NCBI RefSeq assembly: GCF_009729555.1
Contig: NZ_WODC01000001.1
Coordinates: forward strand, 744,001-808,000
Source of the DNA: Pseudodesulfovibrio alkaliphilus
Lineage (GTDB): Bacteria > Desulfobacterota > Desulfovibrionia > Desulfovibrionales > Desulfovibrionaceae
Direction of reading: 5' to 3'
DNA: 64,000 nt
In this document: piece after piece, positions 1 to 8,009 of the stretch
Position numbering within the stretch: position 1 is the first letter of the stretch
Layout of the letters: the number at the start of each line of letters is the position of its first letter
Translations under genes and position numbers: made by a program
Notes under the pieces: model-generated
Told to the model about the DNA's origin: nothing
What the model saw: only the letters and a program-made list of their open reading frames with translations
The model's database searches: none

Positions 1-625
1 GGAGCTGAAATACGACTATCTCATGGTCATGAAGGAGCAGCTGGGCGACCATCTGGCGGGGGTGATCCTCAACGACATCCCGCCCCACTTCGTGGACGAG
101 GTGGACCAGTTGCTCGGCCCGGCCCTGGAGGCCAAGGGCATCAAGATTCTCGGGGTCATCCCCCACGACCCGCTCATGGGGGCCATCAAGGTGGGCGACC
201 TGGCCGACCGGCTGGGCGGCAAGATCATCTCGGCCCACAACAAGGCCGAGCGCGTGGTCGAGACCTTCCTCATCGGCACCATGCAGGTGGAGAACTTCAT
301 GACCCACTTCCGCAAGAAGAAGAACTCCGCCATCATCGTGGGCGGCGACCGCTCGGATGTCCAGCTGGTGGCCCTGGAAGGCGACTGCCCCTGTCTGGTG
401 CTCACCGGCAACCTCTACCCCAACGACATCATCCTGACCCGATCCGAGGTGCTGGAAACCCCCATCATCATGGTCCGCGAGGACACCTTCACCGTGGCCA
501 AGAAAATGGACGACATCCTCTCCCGCCACAAGCTGCGCGACGCCATCAAGATCAAGCAGGGCGCCGAGCTGGTGGCCGACCACCTCGACTTCCAGCACAT
601 CAAGAAGGAGCTGGGGCTGAAATAG
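1..625 (+). CDS. DRTGG-domain protein (phosphotransacetylase-associated, BioD-like family), 3' part
   Basis: The reading frame is open from the first bases of the window, so the 5' end lies outside and only about 207 C-terminal residues are visible. The visible part starts with a BioD/P-loop-like segment (VIPHDPLMGAIKVGDL) and runs into a DRTGG-type domain (AERVVETFLIGTMQ, SAIIVGGDRSDVQL, CLVLTGNLYPND). Proteins of this family are about 350 residues long and often sit beside acetate/acetyl-CoA genes in sulfate reducers. They are thought to be regulatory or nucleotide-binding, not catalytic phosphotransacetylases. A clear terminator follows, so this is the end of its transcription unit. The family call is firm; the precise role is not known. 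Confidence 0.8.
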   Translation, partial: ELKYDYLMVMKEQLGDHLAGVILNDIPPHFVDEVDQLLGPALEAKGIKILGVIPHDPLMGAIKVGDLADRLGGKIISAHNKAERVVETFLIGTMQVENFMTHFRKKKNSAIIVGGDRSDVQLVALEGDCPCLVLTGNLYPNDIILTRSEVLETPIIMVREDTFTVAKKMDDILSRHKLRDAIKIKQGAELVADHLDFQHIKKELGLK

Positions 626-656
626 GCGAGAGCCCGGCGATTCCCATTCAACACCC

Positions 657-677
657 AAGGCCCCGAATCGGGGCCTT
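657..677 (+). terminator. Rho-independent terminator after the DRTGG gene
   Basis: A perfect 9-bp stem AAGGCCCCG / CGGGGCCTT with an AAT loop lies 32 bp after the stop codon and is followed by ATT. The T tract is short, but the stem is strong and well placed. Confidence 0.8.
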
Positions 678-750
678 ATTCGTGGATGATTCGAAGATCC
701 GAACACCTCCGCCTGTTGCCATCCCGGCGGACACGGGCTAGGACCAGACC

Positions 751-1056
751 ATGAAGAACACCTCAAGACGAAAGCCCCGCAAACGGGCCTGTCCGCCGCC
801 GCCGCTGCACTCGGCGCGGACCTATGTGCGGGTGGAGCCATCGAAGATCGGGCTGTTCCGCTTTCTGCTCGAAGCCCACGACAACCTCGGCGTGTTCACC
901 GTGACCAACCGCTTCACCGGCATCCTGCAACTGCGCTACAGCCCCCACATGCGCCGGGAGATGCGCTCCTTTCTCGACGCTGCAGCCACGGAGATGGCCC
1001 TTGAGGTCGTCCTGGACCCGGGCGGGGCCACTGCCCGGACCGGCCGAAAGGGCTGA
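751..1056 (+). CDS. DUF4911 domain-containing protein
   Basis: A 101-residue protein with a basic, proline-rich N-terminus (about residues 1-20) followed by a compact domain (YVRVEPSKIGLFRFLLEA, then GVFTVTNR and LQLRYSP). This matches my recollection of DUF4911, a small family typical of Desulfovibrio-like bacteria with no known function. The start is the ATG at 751. No signal peptide or membrane segment is seen. It stands alone behind the terminator of the preceding gene. The family call is moderately sure; no function can be given. Confidence 0.65.
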   Translation: MKNTSRRKPRKRACPPPPLHSARTYVRVEPSKIGLFRFLLEAHDNLGVFTVTNRFTGILQLRYSPHMRREMRSFLDAAATEMALEVVLDPGGATARTGRKG

Positions 1057-1239
1057 CGCGACCGAAAAAGCCGACACGGCCAACCCACCCCGGCGGCCAG
1101 CCGGGGGCGACACACCCATCATTTCGAGAATATCGGGATCGAATTCACGGGCAGGTCAGGCCCGGGGCGCGATGCCTGCGCCTGCGAACCGCTCGCATAA
1201 AGCGGCCTACGGTTCGATATATAAGTCGAAACACGCAGA

Positions 1240-1410
1240 CTGTTCAAATGGTGAGATGCGAGGCTCGAAAAAAGTTCAAGGCCGAAGCCCTTGAGCCGTT
1301 GGCGAGTCTTCGAGCCTTACGGATCATGAGAGCAGAGATGTACTCCACGTACGCGAGGGTTTGAACTTTTTGAAGCAACGACGCAGATCGCCATTTTTCA
1401 ACAGCCTGTT
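1240..1410. repeat. Dispersed intergenic repeat, copy 1 (long, with inner segment)
   Basis: The ends are imperfect inverted repeats. The left end starts CTGTTCAAATGGTGAGATGC, and the right end, read on the other strand, starts CTGTTGAAAAATGGCGATCT; both continue into an AAAGTTCAA stretch. Diverged copies lie at 5341-5449 and 20931-21027. The right end covers the stop codon of the flgM-like gene. The element fills most of the gap 1057-1408; in the remaining part, 1057-1239, I see no gene. Confidence 0.7.
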
Positions 1411-1645
1411 ACGGGGTGGGGTCCATGGCAGAGGTGAGCAGCCTGGCGATGTCCTTAATGTCCGGGCGATAGTCGCCGGAGCGCACCAGGGACTTGAGCC
1501 GGGCGATCTTTTCGGCCCGCTGCGCCTCCTCGCTGTGGCTGAGGCGACAGCGCTCCGGGCGCTCCCCCCTGGCTGCGTCGAACTCCCTGAGGACACGCTC
1601 GGTTTCGATTTCAACAGCGCAGCCGCCTGATTCCTGCCTCTTCAT
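1409..1645 (-). CDS. flgM: FlgM-like anti-sigma-28 factor
   Basis: A 78-residue protein whose C-terminal half (AEKIARLKSLVRSGDYRPD then IKDIARLL) has the pattern of FlgM, the anti-sigma factor that holds FliA until the flagellar hook is complete: a helix, a short turn of the type SGxYxxD, and a final helix ending in IAxxLL. The ATG at 1645 is chosen over an upstream TTG because AGGGAGGGG lies just ahead of it. FlgM proteins are usually 75-100 residues, so the length fits. It is not beside other flagellar genes, though glycosylation and Maf genes follow within a few kb. No sequence search was possible, so the call rests on the C-terminal pattern. Confidence 0.55.
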   Translation of the reverse strand: MKRQESGGCAVEIETERVLREFDAARGERPERCRLSHSEEAQRAEKIARLKSLVRSGDYRPDIKDIARLLTSAMDPTP

Positions 1646-1674
1646 CAACCCCTCCCTGGGTCTTTGAAGGTATG

Positions 1675-1702
1675 GGGGGACGGGCCTGACGGCCCATCCC
1701 CC
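1675..1702. other. GC-rich hairpin in the gap before the CgeB-like gene
   Basis: Arms GGGGGACGGGCC and GGCCCATCCCCC pair with one mismatch around a TGAC loop. There is no T tract, so this is not a classic terminator. The rest of the gap (1646-2012) holds a 12-bp palindrome TCAACATGTTGA at 1897-1908 in an AT-rich stretch that could be an operator or promoter region. I see no convincing gene in the gap. Confidence 0.4.
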
Positions 1703-2012
1703 AGTCTCCCCCCGTCCGTTTCGCGCCCTGGTCCGCGTCCGTGCGGACGGCTCCTTCCGGTTCAGGCGGCAGCTTCCGGCTTTTTCCCGGCCATGCGTCC
1801 GCTGTTCCCGGCCTGGTTGCCCCTCTTATCGGCAGGGAGTCAGGTTTGGCTTAGGTCTGGACCGCCCTTTTCCATTCACGACAAACTCTATTTATATCAA
1901 CATGTTGACCTGAGCGTCCCGAGCGTTCCCAAGAGACCGCAGACTGAAAAAAAGGAGCGTGGCAGAGGGGTTATCCCATGACAACCAGGGGGAAATCGGG
2001 TTATACCGGCCC

Positions 2013-3692
2013 ATGGGCGAAATCAAGAACGTGTGCCTGATCGACTGCCCCCAGTCGCTGATCAACGCCTTCGTGGAGCTGGGATGCGACGTGCTGCGCC
2101 TTACCGGAGTACGCGGCGGGACGCTGGACCTGGGCGAGGCCCTGGACCGGGCGCGTGACGAACGCGGATTTGCCCCCGACCTCGTTGTGCAGACCGAATT
2201 CCTGGGTCTGCGATGCCTGATCAAGGGACTGGACGCCCTTCCCTGCCCAACGGTGTTCTGGTGCATGGACCCGCACCTCAACGGCCATTGGCACGCCTTC
2301 TACGCCCGGCTCTTCGACCTGACCTGCTCCACCCAGCGGGCGTCCATCCCGACCATTGCCGGACGGGGCGCGACCGATGTGCGCTGGCTACCAATCTTCG
2401 GGCAGCGCTCGCCCTGTCCCGAGCACCATAAACGCACACGTGACGTGGCCTTTGTGGGCCGCCTGACTGCGGAGCGCCCGGGCAGAACGTGGATGGTACG
2501 GCTCATCGAGCAGTGTTGCGCCGGACATGTTCTGACCGTGACCGACGGGCTTTCCTTTTCCGCCATGATGGACCTCTACCGTGACGCACGGATCGTACCC
2601 AATGAATCGATCCTGGACGAGGTCAATTTCCGCCTGTTCGAAGCCGCGTCCTGCGGATGTCTGGTTCTGGGGCAGGACCTGGGGGAGGAGCAGGCGTCGC
2701 TGTTCGAGCCGGGGTGCGAGTTCGACACCTATGCCGACGGAATGGAGCTTGGGGAGAAGCTCGACCTGTACCTGAAGAACCCCAGGCTGACCCAGGCCAT
2801 GGGCCGTGCGGCCTGCCAGCGGGTGCTGGCCGAGCACACGCCCCGCCACCGGGCCATGACGCTGCTGGAATTCGGCGGCGAGGCCACGGAGCGACGGGCC
2901 AGGGGAAGCGAGGCGGACGCCTGGATGGCCCTGTCCATGGCCGCCATGTGGGAATCGGGAATGCTCGGCGGATCGGCCAAGGACATGCTGACGCGACTGT
3001 CAGGGGATACCGGGGCCCTTGATTTGGCCGCATCGCCCGAGCTGGTCTGCACGGCCCTGCGGGTCCAGGCCAAAGCCGGGATGACTGACCGCCTCTCGTC
3101 AGTGGTGGACGGCCTGCTGGTTGCCGGACTGTGGGAAGACTCGGCGGAGGTGAACCTGACCGGGTCCATGGCCGCCCTGCGGCTGGAACGCTTCGACGCG
3201 GCCAAGTCCTTCTGGTATCGCCACATCCGCAATGTCGGCATCAACAACCTCGGCCCGCCGTCATCGCCCGATGACCTGCGCATTCTCTGGGCCAAGGATG
3301 CCGCCCGCCGGGGTGCGGTGATCCGCCCGGGCTTCGGCTTTGACCCGGCCGTACACCTGCCCGCCACGGCCGCCGAGTGTCTGTTGGCCGTGCTGGCCCA
3401 CAGGGCCGAAGACCCCTCGGCCATGCGCCTGCTCGACAGTATGCTCAGACCCCTTCCCGGATACTCCCAACTGCGGGTGGGCCTGCTTTCCTCGCTGACC
3501 CTGCGCGAGCGGGAAGACTGGCGGCTGGCCCTGGAGCTGGCCCTGGCCGATCTGCGCTGCTGCCGGGTCGAATCCGGCCTGGAGGAATTGGCCCTGGCCA
3601 GGAAGCTGGCTGCATCCCAGGGGCAGGAGCGCATCTTCGCCCGCGCCCTGGCCGCAGCGGACCGCTCAGGACGGCTGACCGCCACGAAATAA
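2013..3692 (+). CDS. CgeB-like glycosyltransferase with a long C-terminal extension
   Basis: A 559-residue protein if begun at ATG 2013 (MGEIKNVCLIDCPQ). The frame is open to a GTG at 1959, but the AAAGGAG there sits too close to that GTG, so the start is uncertain. Residues 1-320 look like a GT-B glycosyltransferase of the CgeB / Glyco_trans_1_2 group: FWCMDPHLNGHWHAFYARLF, RDVAFVGRLT, and the donor-site region NFRLFEAASCGCLVLGQDLG. It probably transfers a sugar to a surface or flagellar acceptor in the cytoplasm. The last 240 residues form an all-helical, TPR-like region rich in Leu and Ala that I do not recognise. Donor and acceptor are unknown. Confidence 0.7.
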   Translation: MGEIKNVCLIDCPQSLINAFVELGCDVLRLTGVRGGTLDLGEALDRARDERGFAPDLVVQTEFLGLRCLIKGLDALPCPTVFWCMDPHLNGHWHAFYARLFDLTCSTQRASIPTIAGRGATDVRWLPIFGQRSPCPEHHKRTRDVAFVGRLTAERPGRTWMVRLIEQCCAGHVLTVTDGLSFSAMMDLYRDARIVPNESILDEVNFRLFEAASCGCLVLGQDLGEEQASLFEPGCEFDTYADGMELGEKLDLYLKNPRLTQAMGRAACQRVLAEHTPRHRAMTLLEFGGEATERRARGSEADAWMALSMAAMWESGMLGGSAKDMLTRLSGDTGALDLAASPELVCTALRVQAKAGMTDRLSSVVDGLLVAGLWEDSAEVNLTGSMAALRLERFDAAKSFWYRHIRNVGINNLGPPSSPDDLRILWAKDAARRGAVIRPGFGFDPAVHLPATAAECLLAVLAHRAEDPSAMRLLDSMLRPLPGYSQLRVGLLSSLTLREREDWRLALELALADLRCCRVESGLEELALARKLAASQGQERIFARALAAADRSGRLTATK

Positions 3693-4060
3693 GCCCCACC
3701 CCGCGCCAGGGTGACCCCCGCTGTCTGAAAGCACACCCCTTTCGACAATCTCAAGAAACGCGCTTCCCCTGATTCTTCGGCGGCCGCAAGGACTGTTCCG
3801 CACCCTTTTGGCAAAACGACCCACGGTCCACAAGGCCTGCTTCGCAAAATGTCACCCGCCCGTCATGCAGCCGCCCGTTGCATGGCGCATCTTGCATCTA
3901 GACATTTTCATGAAAACTGGTCACGGTAAGATCATGAATGCCGACAAGACCGAGGAGGTGACGATGAAGACGATTCGGTGACGCCAGGCCCGATGCGGCC
4001 ACTGGTCCATGAGGGGCGCGACGCCAGTTGATCCAACACCAAAGCACCGGACGGGGGATT
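3693..4060 (+). other. Intergenic region with a possible 15-codon leader ORF
   Basis: This 368-bp gap separates the CgeB-like gene from phoH. It holds no recognisable gene. A 15-codon frame runs from ATG 3934 to TGA 3981. Inside it, AGGAGGTGACG precedes an ATG at 3964 that would give the pentapeptide MKTIR. This could be a leader peptide for phoH or chance. Confidence 0.3.
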
Positions 4061-5251
4061 ATGGCCCAAAAGCACTTTGTCCTCGACACCAACGTCCTCA
4101 TTGAAAATCCCAAATGCATCACTGCCCTGCGAAACGGGCAGGAAAACCAGATATACATTCCCTACACCGTCCTCACCGAGCTGGACGGGCTGAAAAAAGA
4201 CCCGCGTATCGGGCACATCGTCTCCCAGGCCGTCCAGGCCATTCTCCGCGACGAACTGGTCACCATCTTTCCGCCGGACTTTGCCCTGACCCTCACCGAC
4301 GACGTGATGGACGACCGCATTCTCAAGGAAATCCTGCACATGGGGCCTATCGAGGCCACCCTGATCACCAACGACCGCATCCTCCAGCTCAAGGCCAAAT
4401 GCTTTGGCATCCCCAGCGAGGAGTATCGGGATTCGGACCCCTTCCGCTCCGAATCCCAGCGCTACACCGGGTTTGTCGAGGACGACGAGGACCTGGTGCC
4501 CAACTGCTTCCGCTGGGAGAGCGGCACTCCGGTGTTTCACGGCCCGGAAGGGCCAAAGGCCATCGCCTACACCCACGAGATATGGGGCGTGAGGCCGCGC
4601 AGCGTGTACCAGAATCTCGCTCTGGAGCTCATGCTGGCCGAAGGCATCGACCTGGTCTCCATCCAGTCCGAGGCAGGATACGGCAAGACCTTCCTCTCCC
4701 TGGCCGCTGCCCTGTACCTGACCCTTGAGCGCAAGGACAATCCCTTCCGCAAGATCTATCTGGTCAAACCCGTGGTGGAGATCGGGGCCAAGATGGGGTA
4801 TCTGCCCGGTGACATCGAAGAAAAGATGCTTCCGTATATCAAGTACATACAAGACCTTCTCGTCAAACTCCACGACATCCGCCCGGCCAACCGCATCTTC
4901 CTCAACCCGGAGGGGGACTCGTTTCGGCTCAACCCCAAGAAATTCGAGATCCAGCCCGTGGCCTTCATCCGGGGCATGAACATCGAAAACGCGGTGGTCA
5001 TTGTGGACGAAATGCAAAACCTCTCGCGAGGCGAGACACGCGCCCTGCTCACCCGCATGGGCGAGGGAGTCAAGTGCATCTGCCTTGGCGACACCCGGCA
5101 GGTGGACAACCCCTATCTCAACGAGTCCAACAACGGCCTCAACTGGACGGTGAAAAAGCTCAAAGGATTCAAGAACTACGCCCATATGGTCCTCAAGGGC
5201 GACCGCTCACGCGGCCCCATCACGGACATAGTGCTCAAGTCCAAGCTCTAG
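4061..5251 (+). CDS. PhoH family PIN-domain ATPase
   Basis: A 396-residue protein with an N-terminal PIN-like nuclease domain (residues 5-130; acidic positions such as D9 in VLDTNVLIENP and D105 in LITNDR) and a C-terminal PhoH P-loop ATPase domain. The Walker A motif is at about 203-210 (SEAGYGKT), Walker B is VVIVDEMQNLS at about 310, and the last part holds a sensor-like GDTRQVDNP. PIN-PhoH proteins of this type (PhoH2) act on RNA as ATP-dependent nuclease/helicases. The ATG at 4061 is preferred over TTG 4028 because the PIN strand starts directly after it. No operon partner is seen. Confidence 0.88.
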   Translation: MAQKHFVLDTNVLIENPKCITALRNGQENQIYIPYTVLTELDGLKKDPRIGHIVSQAVQAILRDELVTIFPPDFALTLTDDVMDDRILKEILHMGPIEATLITNDRILQLKAKCFGIPSEEYRDSDPFRSESQRYTGFVEDDEDLVPNCFRWESGTPVFHGPEGPKAIAYTHEIWGVRPRSVYQNLALELMLAEGIDLVSIQSEAGYGKTFLSLAAALYLTLERKDNPFRKIYLVKPVVEIGAKMGYLPGDIEEKMLPYIKYIQDLLVKLHDIRPANRIFLNPEGDSFRLNPKKFEIQPVAFIRGMNIENAVVIVDEMQNLSRGETRALLTRMGEGVKCICLGDTRQVDNPYLNESNNGLNWTVKKLKGFKNYAHMVLKGDRSRGPITDIVLKSKL

Positions 5252-5256
5252 CCGGG

Positions 5257-5301
5257 CCGGGGTGCGGACGGCGCACGGCGGCTGATCCGGCCGCACCCCG
5301 G
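5257..5301. terminator. Probable terminator after phoH
   Basis: An 11-bp perfect stem CCGGGGTGCGG / CCGCACCCCGG starts 6 bp after the phoH stop. The loop is 23 bases and no T tract follows, so termination is inferred from position and strength only. Confidence 0.45.
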
Positions 5302-5340
5302 AGCCGGTCGCCCGACGGCTGCCCGCCAAAGAACAAGGAA

Positions 5341-5449
5341 GCTGTTCAAAAACGGCGAGACTCACAAAAAAGATCAAGGCCAAAGCGCCCCCGACATGCG
5401 AGGGTGTGCCCTTTGTGAAGCTGCGCGGCGATCGGTCGTTTGCGACGCC
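5341..5449. repeat. Dispersed intergenic repeat, copy 3
   Basis: The left end (CTGTTCAAAAACGGCGAGA, then CAAAAAAGATCAAGGCC) and the right end (GAAGCTGCGCGGCGATCGG) match those of the copies at 1240-1410 and 20931-21027. The element fills the space between phoH and the convergent TagF-like gene and abuts that gene's stop codon. It is the most diverged of the three at its right end. Confidence 0.55.
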
Positions 5450-6622
5450 TCAGGCCGGGTCCGAACTGTCGCAGAGGTATGCGGCGATGCGCTCCGAGGC
5501 CCGGCCGTCCGTGTGCAAAAACGCCCTGTCGCGAAGGGCGCGGCGATCCTTGGCATAGTCGTCACGGCCAAGGGCGACCTGTGCCAGGGCCTCGTGGAGT
5601 TCGCCCTGTGTCCTGCACTTGGGTCCGGGGGTCATGGTCTCGTAAGGAAACTGCAACTCCCTGTTCCGCTTTATATACTCGTCATAGTCTGGACAGAAGA
5701 AGAGCACGGGCCGGTCAAGGAGCAGATAGTCCATGAAAATCGACGAATAGTCCGTGACCATCAAATCCACCAGAGGCATGAGCGGATACACGTCGGCGTT
5801 GTTGTCAAAGACGGTGATGTTGGGCAACGACGAGACCAGGCGTCCGCCGGTAAGGTGATGCCCTTTGATCACCAGGTGCATCCCGGCCTTGTCCAGGAAT
5901 CGGTCCAGCACGGCGTAATCCAGGGAGCCGGAACCGAAGGCGTCCCCCACCTTGTCCCTGAAGGTCGGGGCGAAGAGGATGATCCGCCGCTCTTTCTTCA
6001 AGCGCACCAGGGACACAAAGGCGTCATAGTCCGCATTGAGCAGATCGAGCTTGCCCGGTCTGCGGAAGAGGACATCCGTGCGGGGGTAGCCCAGGGGCGC
6101 CACGCACCTCGCCTGAAACGCCTTGGCAAAGACCTCGTTGGCATAAAAGGGCGAGGTCGTGATCACGGTGTCGTAACCCGAATAAAGGCGCTCCAGTTCA
6201 GCAGCCTCATAGTTGCCGGGCACCCGGGAGTCGCGCTCCATGAACCCGATCTTCTTAAAGCCCACGCCATGCCACAGTTGAATGAGTCTGGCGTCACGCA
6301 CGAGCGGTTCGTAGGGGGCGTGCCGGAAGTCAAAGGTATCCACGACAATGGTGCCTGCGGCCGCAAGGGTCTGGATAGCCTCGTCCGAGGGAAAGAAAAG
6401 GGCGGGAAGCCCGGCCTCGCCGAGCATCTTGCAGACATCCCTGCGGCGGCTCAGGAAGTGGACGGGCACTTCGGGGCGCTGTGTCGCGAAATGCAGAAAA
6501 AGATGCTTCGCGTTGCCCAGGAACTGCCCGTCCTTCTGGCCGATGAAAACATGCCGGTCCGGATCTCGGGGGGACGTTTTCGTCGTCCGGGCAATTGCTC
6601 CCCGCTCATTCACCTCACTCAC
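5450..6622 (-). CDS. CDP-glycerol/CDP-ribitol phosphotransferase family protein (TagF-like)
   Basis: A 390-residue protein of the CDP-glycerol glycerophosphotransferase family, which transfers polyol-phosphate units from CDP-polyols. Family signatures are clear: IQLWHGVGFKKIGFMERDSR (conserved WHG), ILFAPTFRD, and VTDYSSIFMDYLLLDRPVLF near the C-terminus. The GTG at 6622 is chosen: it is preceded by GGGAGG and overlaps the end of the upstream gene by 8 bp, showing translational coupling. A longer frame to 6652 exists. The upstream fusion enzyme has the layout of CDP-ribitol synthases, so ribitol-phosphate is the most likely donor unit. Acceptor unknown; it could be a flagellar or surface glycan. 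Confidence 0.8.
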   Translation of the reverse strand: MSEVNERGAIARTTKTSPRDPDRHVFIGQKDGQFLGNAKHLFLHFATQRPEVPVHFLSRRRDVCKMLGEAGLPALFFPSDEAIQTLAAAGTIVVDTFDFRHAPYEPLVRDARLIQLWHGVGFKKIGFMERDSRVPGNYEAAELERLYSGYDTVITTSPFYANEVFAKAFQARCVAPLGYPRTDVLFRRPGKLDLLNADYDAFVSLVRLKKERRIILFAPTFRDKVGDAFGSGSLDYAVLDRFLDKAGMHLVIKGHHLTGGRLVSSLPNITVFDNNADVYPLMPLVDLMVTDYSSIFMDYLLLDRPVLFFCPDYDEYIKRNRELQFPYETMTPGPKCRTQGELHEALAQVALGRDDYAKDRRALRDRAFLHTDGRASERIAAYLCDSSDPA

Positions 6623-7994
6623 CGCCGCCCCCTCCCTGGGGCCGCCGCACATCCACGGTCATGCCGGAAAAATCCGCCAGCAGGGTGGTCAGTGTCGCCT
6701 CTGCCACTCGCTCGGGGGCGAGCAGGCTGTGCTCGGGCTCGATGCCGAAGTTTCTCCTGCGCATGGGGGTGTTGGTGCGTTCCGGGTTGATGGCGTTGAT
6801 GCGGACGCCTTCGGCCCACAGCTCTTCGGCCAACCCTTGGACGAGGTTCACCACCGCGGCCTTGGTCGAAGAGTAGATGGAATAGAGCGCACGCCCCCTG
6901 GTGTAGGAGCTGGAGGTAAAGACCGCGATGGCCCCCCGCGTCAGCCTGAGGTGCGGAAGGGCCGCCTTGATCACGTTGATGGCCCCGAAATAATTGATGG
7001 CCACCTCCTCCTCGATGGAGTCGATCGTGCGCGAGGCCAGCGGGCCGGAGCGCAGCACGGCTGCGGTGTTGACCACAGCATCGATGCGCCCGAATTTGTC
7101 CAGCACACCCTCCAGGGCCCGCTCCACTGCCGGATATGAGCGGATATCCACACCGCCGGACCTGGAGAACCCGACCACGTTGGCCCCCCGATCCCTGGCC
7201 AGACGAACGATATGCTCGCCGATGCCGCTACTCGCCCCGAAAACCACCACCGTCTTCCCTGCCACGGATTCCGTGATCCGGGCATGGTCGACACTCACCG
7301 TGTTGATCTGAAAGATCTTGTCCGCCAGATAGAGGTCCTCGGGGTAGGTGATCTTGATGTTGCGTTCGTCGCCGGGCACCACAAAGACCTCGCCGAGGCC
7401 ATAGCGCAGCACCAGACCGCAGTCGTCCGTCACCTCCACATCCGGGTCGCTCATGGCCAGCCGGTGGGCCTCGCGCAGAACCCCGGCGCGGAAGCCCTGT
7501 GGCGTCTGGCCCCGGCGCAGGGAGGTTCGGCGAGGAATATGCGTGATGCGGTCGGCCGCATCGACCTCGATGATGGTATCCACCGCCGCGATGGCCACAT
7601 CCACCGCCGGATAACGCGACAGGGCGCTCAGGCACTCGGAAATGATCGTGTGGTTGAGGAAGGGCCGCACCGCATCGTGCAGCAGCACCAGGGCGTCGTC
7701 CTCGTCGACGGCGCTGATGCCCGAGGCCGAGCTTTCCCTTCTGGTGGAGCCGCCATTGAGGAGCTTGGTGACCTTGCCGTAGTTGTTGCGCAGCAAGATC
7801 TCCTCCACGGAAATCCGGTATTCGTTGCCGATGACGATGAATATCTCGTCAATGTCCGGGTGTGCGTCGATAACGTCAAGGGTGTGCTCAAGAACAGTCC
7901 GTCCCGCGATCTTGAGAAACTGCTTCGGGGTGGTGTAATTCATGCGGTTGCCGGAGCCGGCCGCGAGGAGGATGCAGTAGTGTTTGCTTCGCAT
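6615..7994 (-). CDS. Bifunctional IspD-like cytidylyltransferase / SDR reductase (CDP-ribitol synthase type)
   Basis: A 459-residue fusion. Residues 1-235 are an IspD/TarI-type cytidylyltransferase (LLAAGSGNRMNYTTPKQFL, LVLLHDAVRPF, TPQGFR, EVTDDCGLVL). Residues 245-450 are a short-chain dehydrogenase with a VFGASSGIGEH cofactor loop and a Tyr-x-x-x-Lys type active site in LYSIYSSTKAAV. The same domain order occurs in Haemophilus Acs1/Bcs1, which reduces ribulose 5-phosphate to ribitol 5-phosphate and makes CDP-ribitol for capsule. The start ATG lies 15 bp after the Maf stop, and the 3' end overlaps the TagF-like gene, so the three genes form one leftward operon. The product is inferred from the fusion and the neighbour. 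Confidence 0.82.
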   Translation of the reverse strand: MRSKHYCILLAAGSGNRMNYTTPKQFLKIAGRTVLEHTLDVIDAHPDIDEIFIVIGNEYRISVEEILLRNNYGKVTKLLNGGSTRRESSASGISAVDEDDALVLLHDAVRPFLNHTIISECLSALSRYPAVDVAIAAVDTIIEVDAADRITHIPRRTSLRRGQTPQGFRAGVLREAHRLAMSDPDVEVTDDCGLVLRYGLGEVFVVPGDERNIKITYPEDLYLADKIFQINTVSVDHARITESVAGKTVVVFGASSGIGEHIVRLARDRGANVVGFSRSGGVDIRSYPAVERALEGVLDKFGRIDAVVNTAAVLRSGPLASRTIDSIEEEVAINYFGAINVIKAALPHLRLTRGAIAVFTSSSYTRGRALYSIYSSTKAAVVNLVQGLAEELWAEGVRINAINPERTNTPMRRRNFGIEPEHSLLAPERVAEATLTTLLADFSGMTVDVRRPQGGGGGE

Positions 7995-8009
7995 GGCGTC
8001 GCTTCCCCG

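Noticed and set aside
1664-1981. 105-codon frame before the CgeB-like gene
   Set aside because: Covers a GC hairpin and an AT-rich palindrome, is very Pro/Arg/Ser-rich and has no ribosome site.
3932-5185. 417-codon frame antisense to phoH
   Set aside because: The phoH gene on the plus strand has all PIN and ATPase motifs; the antisense frame has none.
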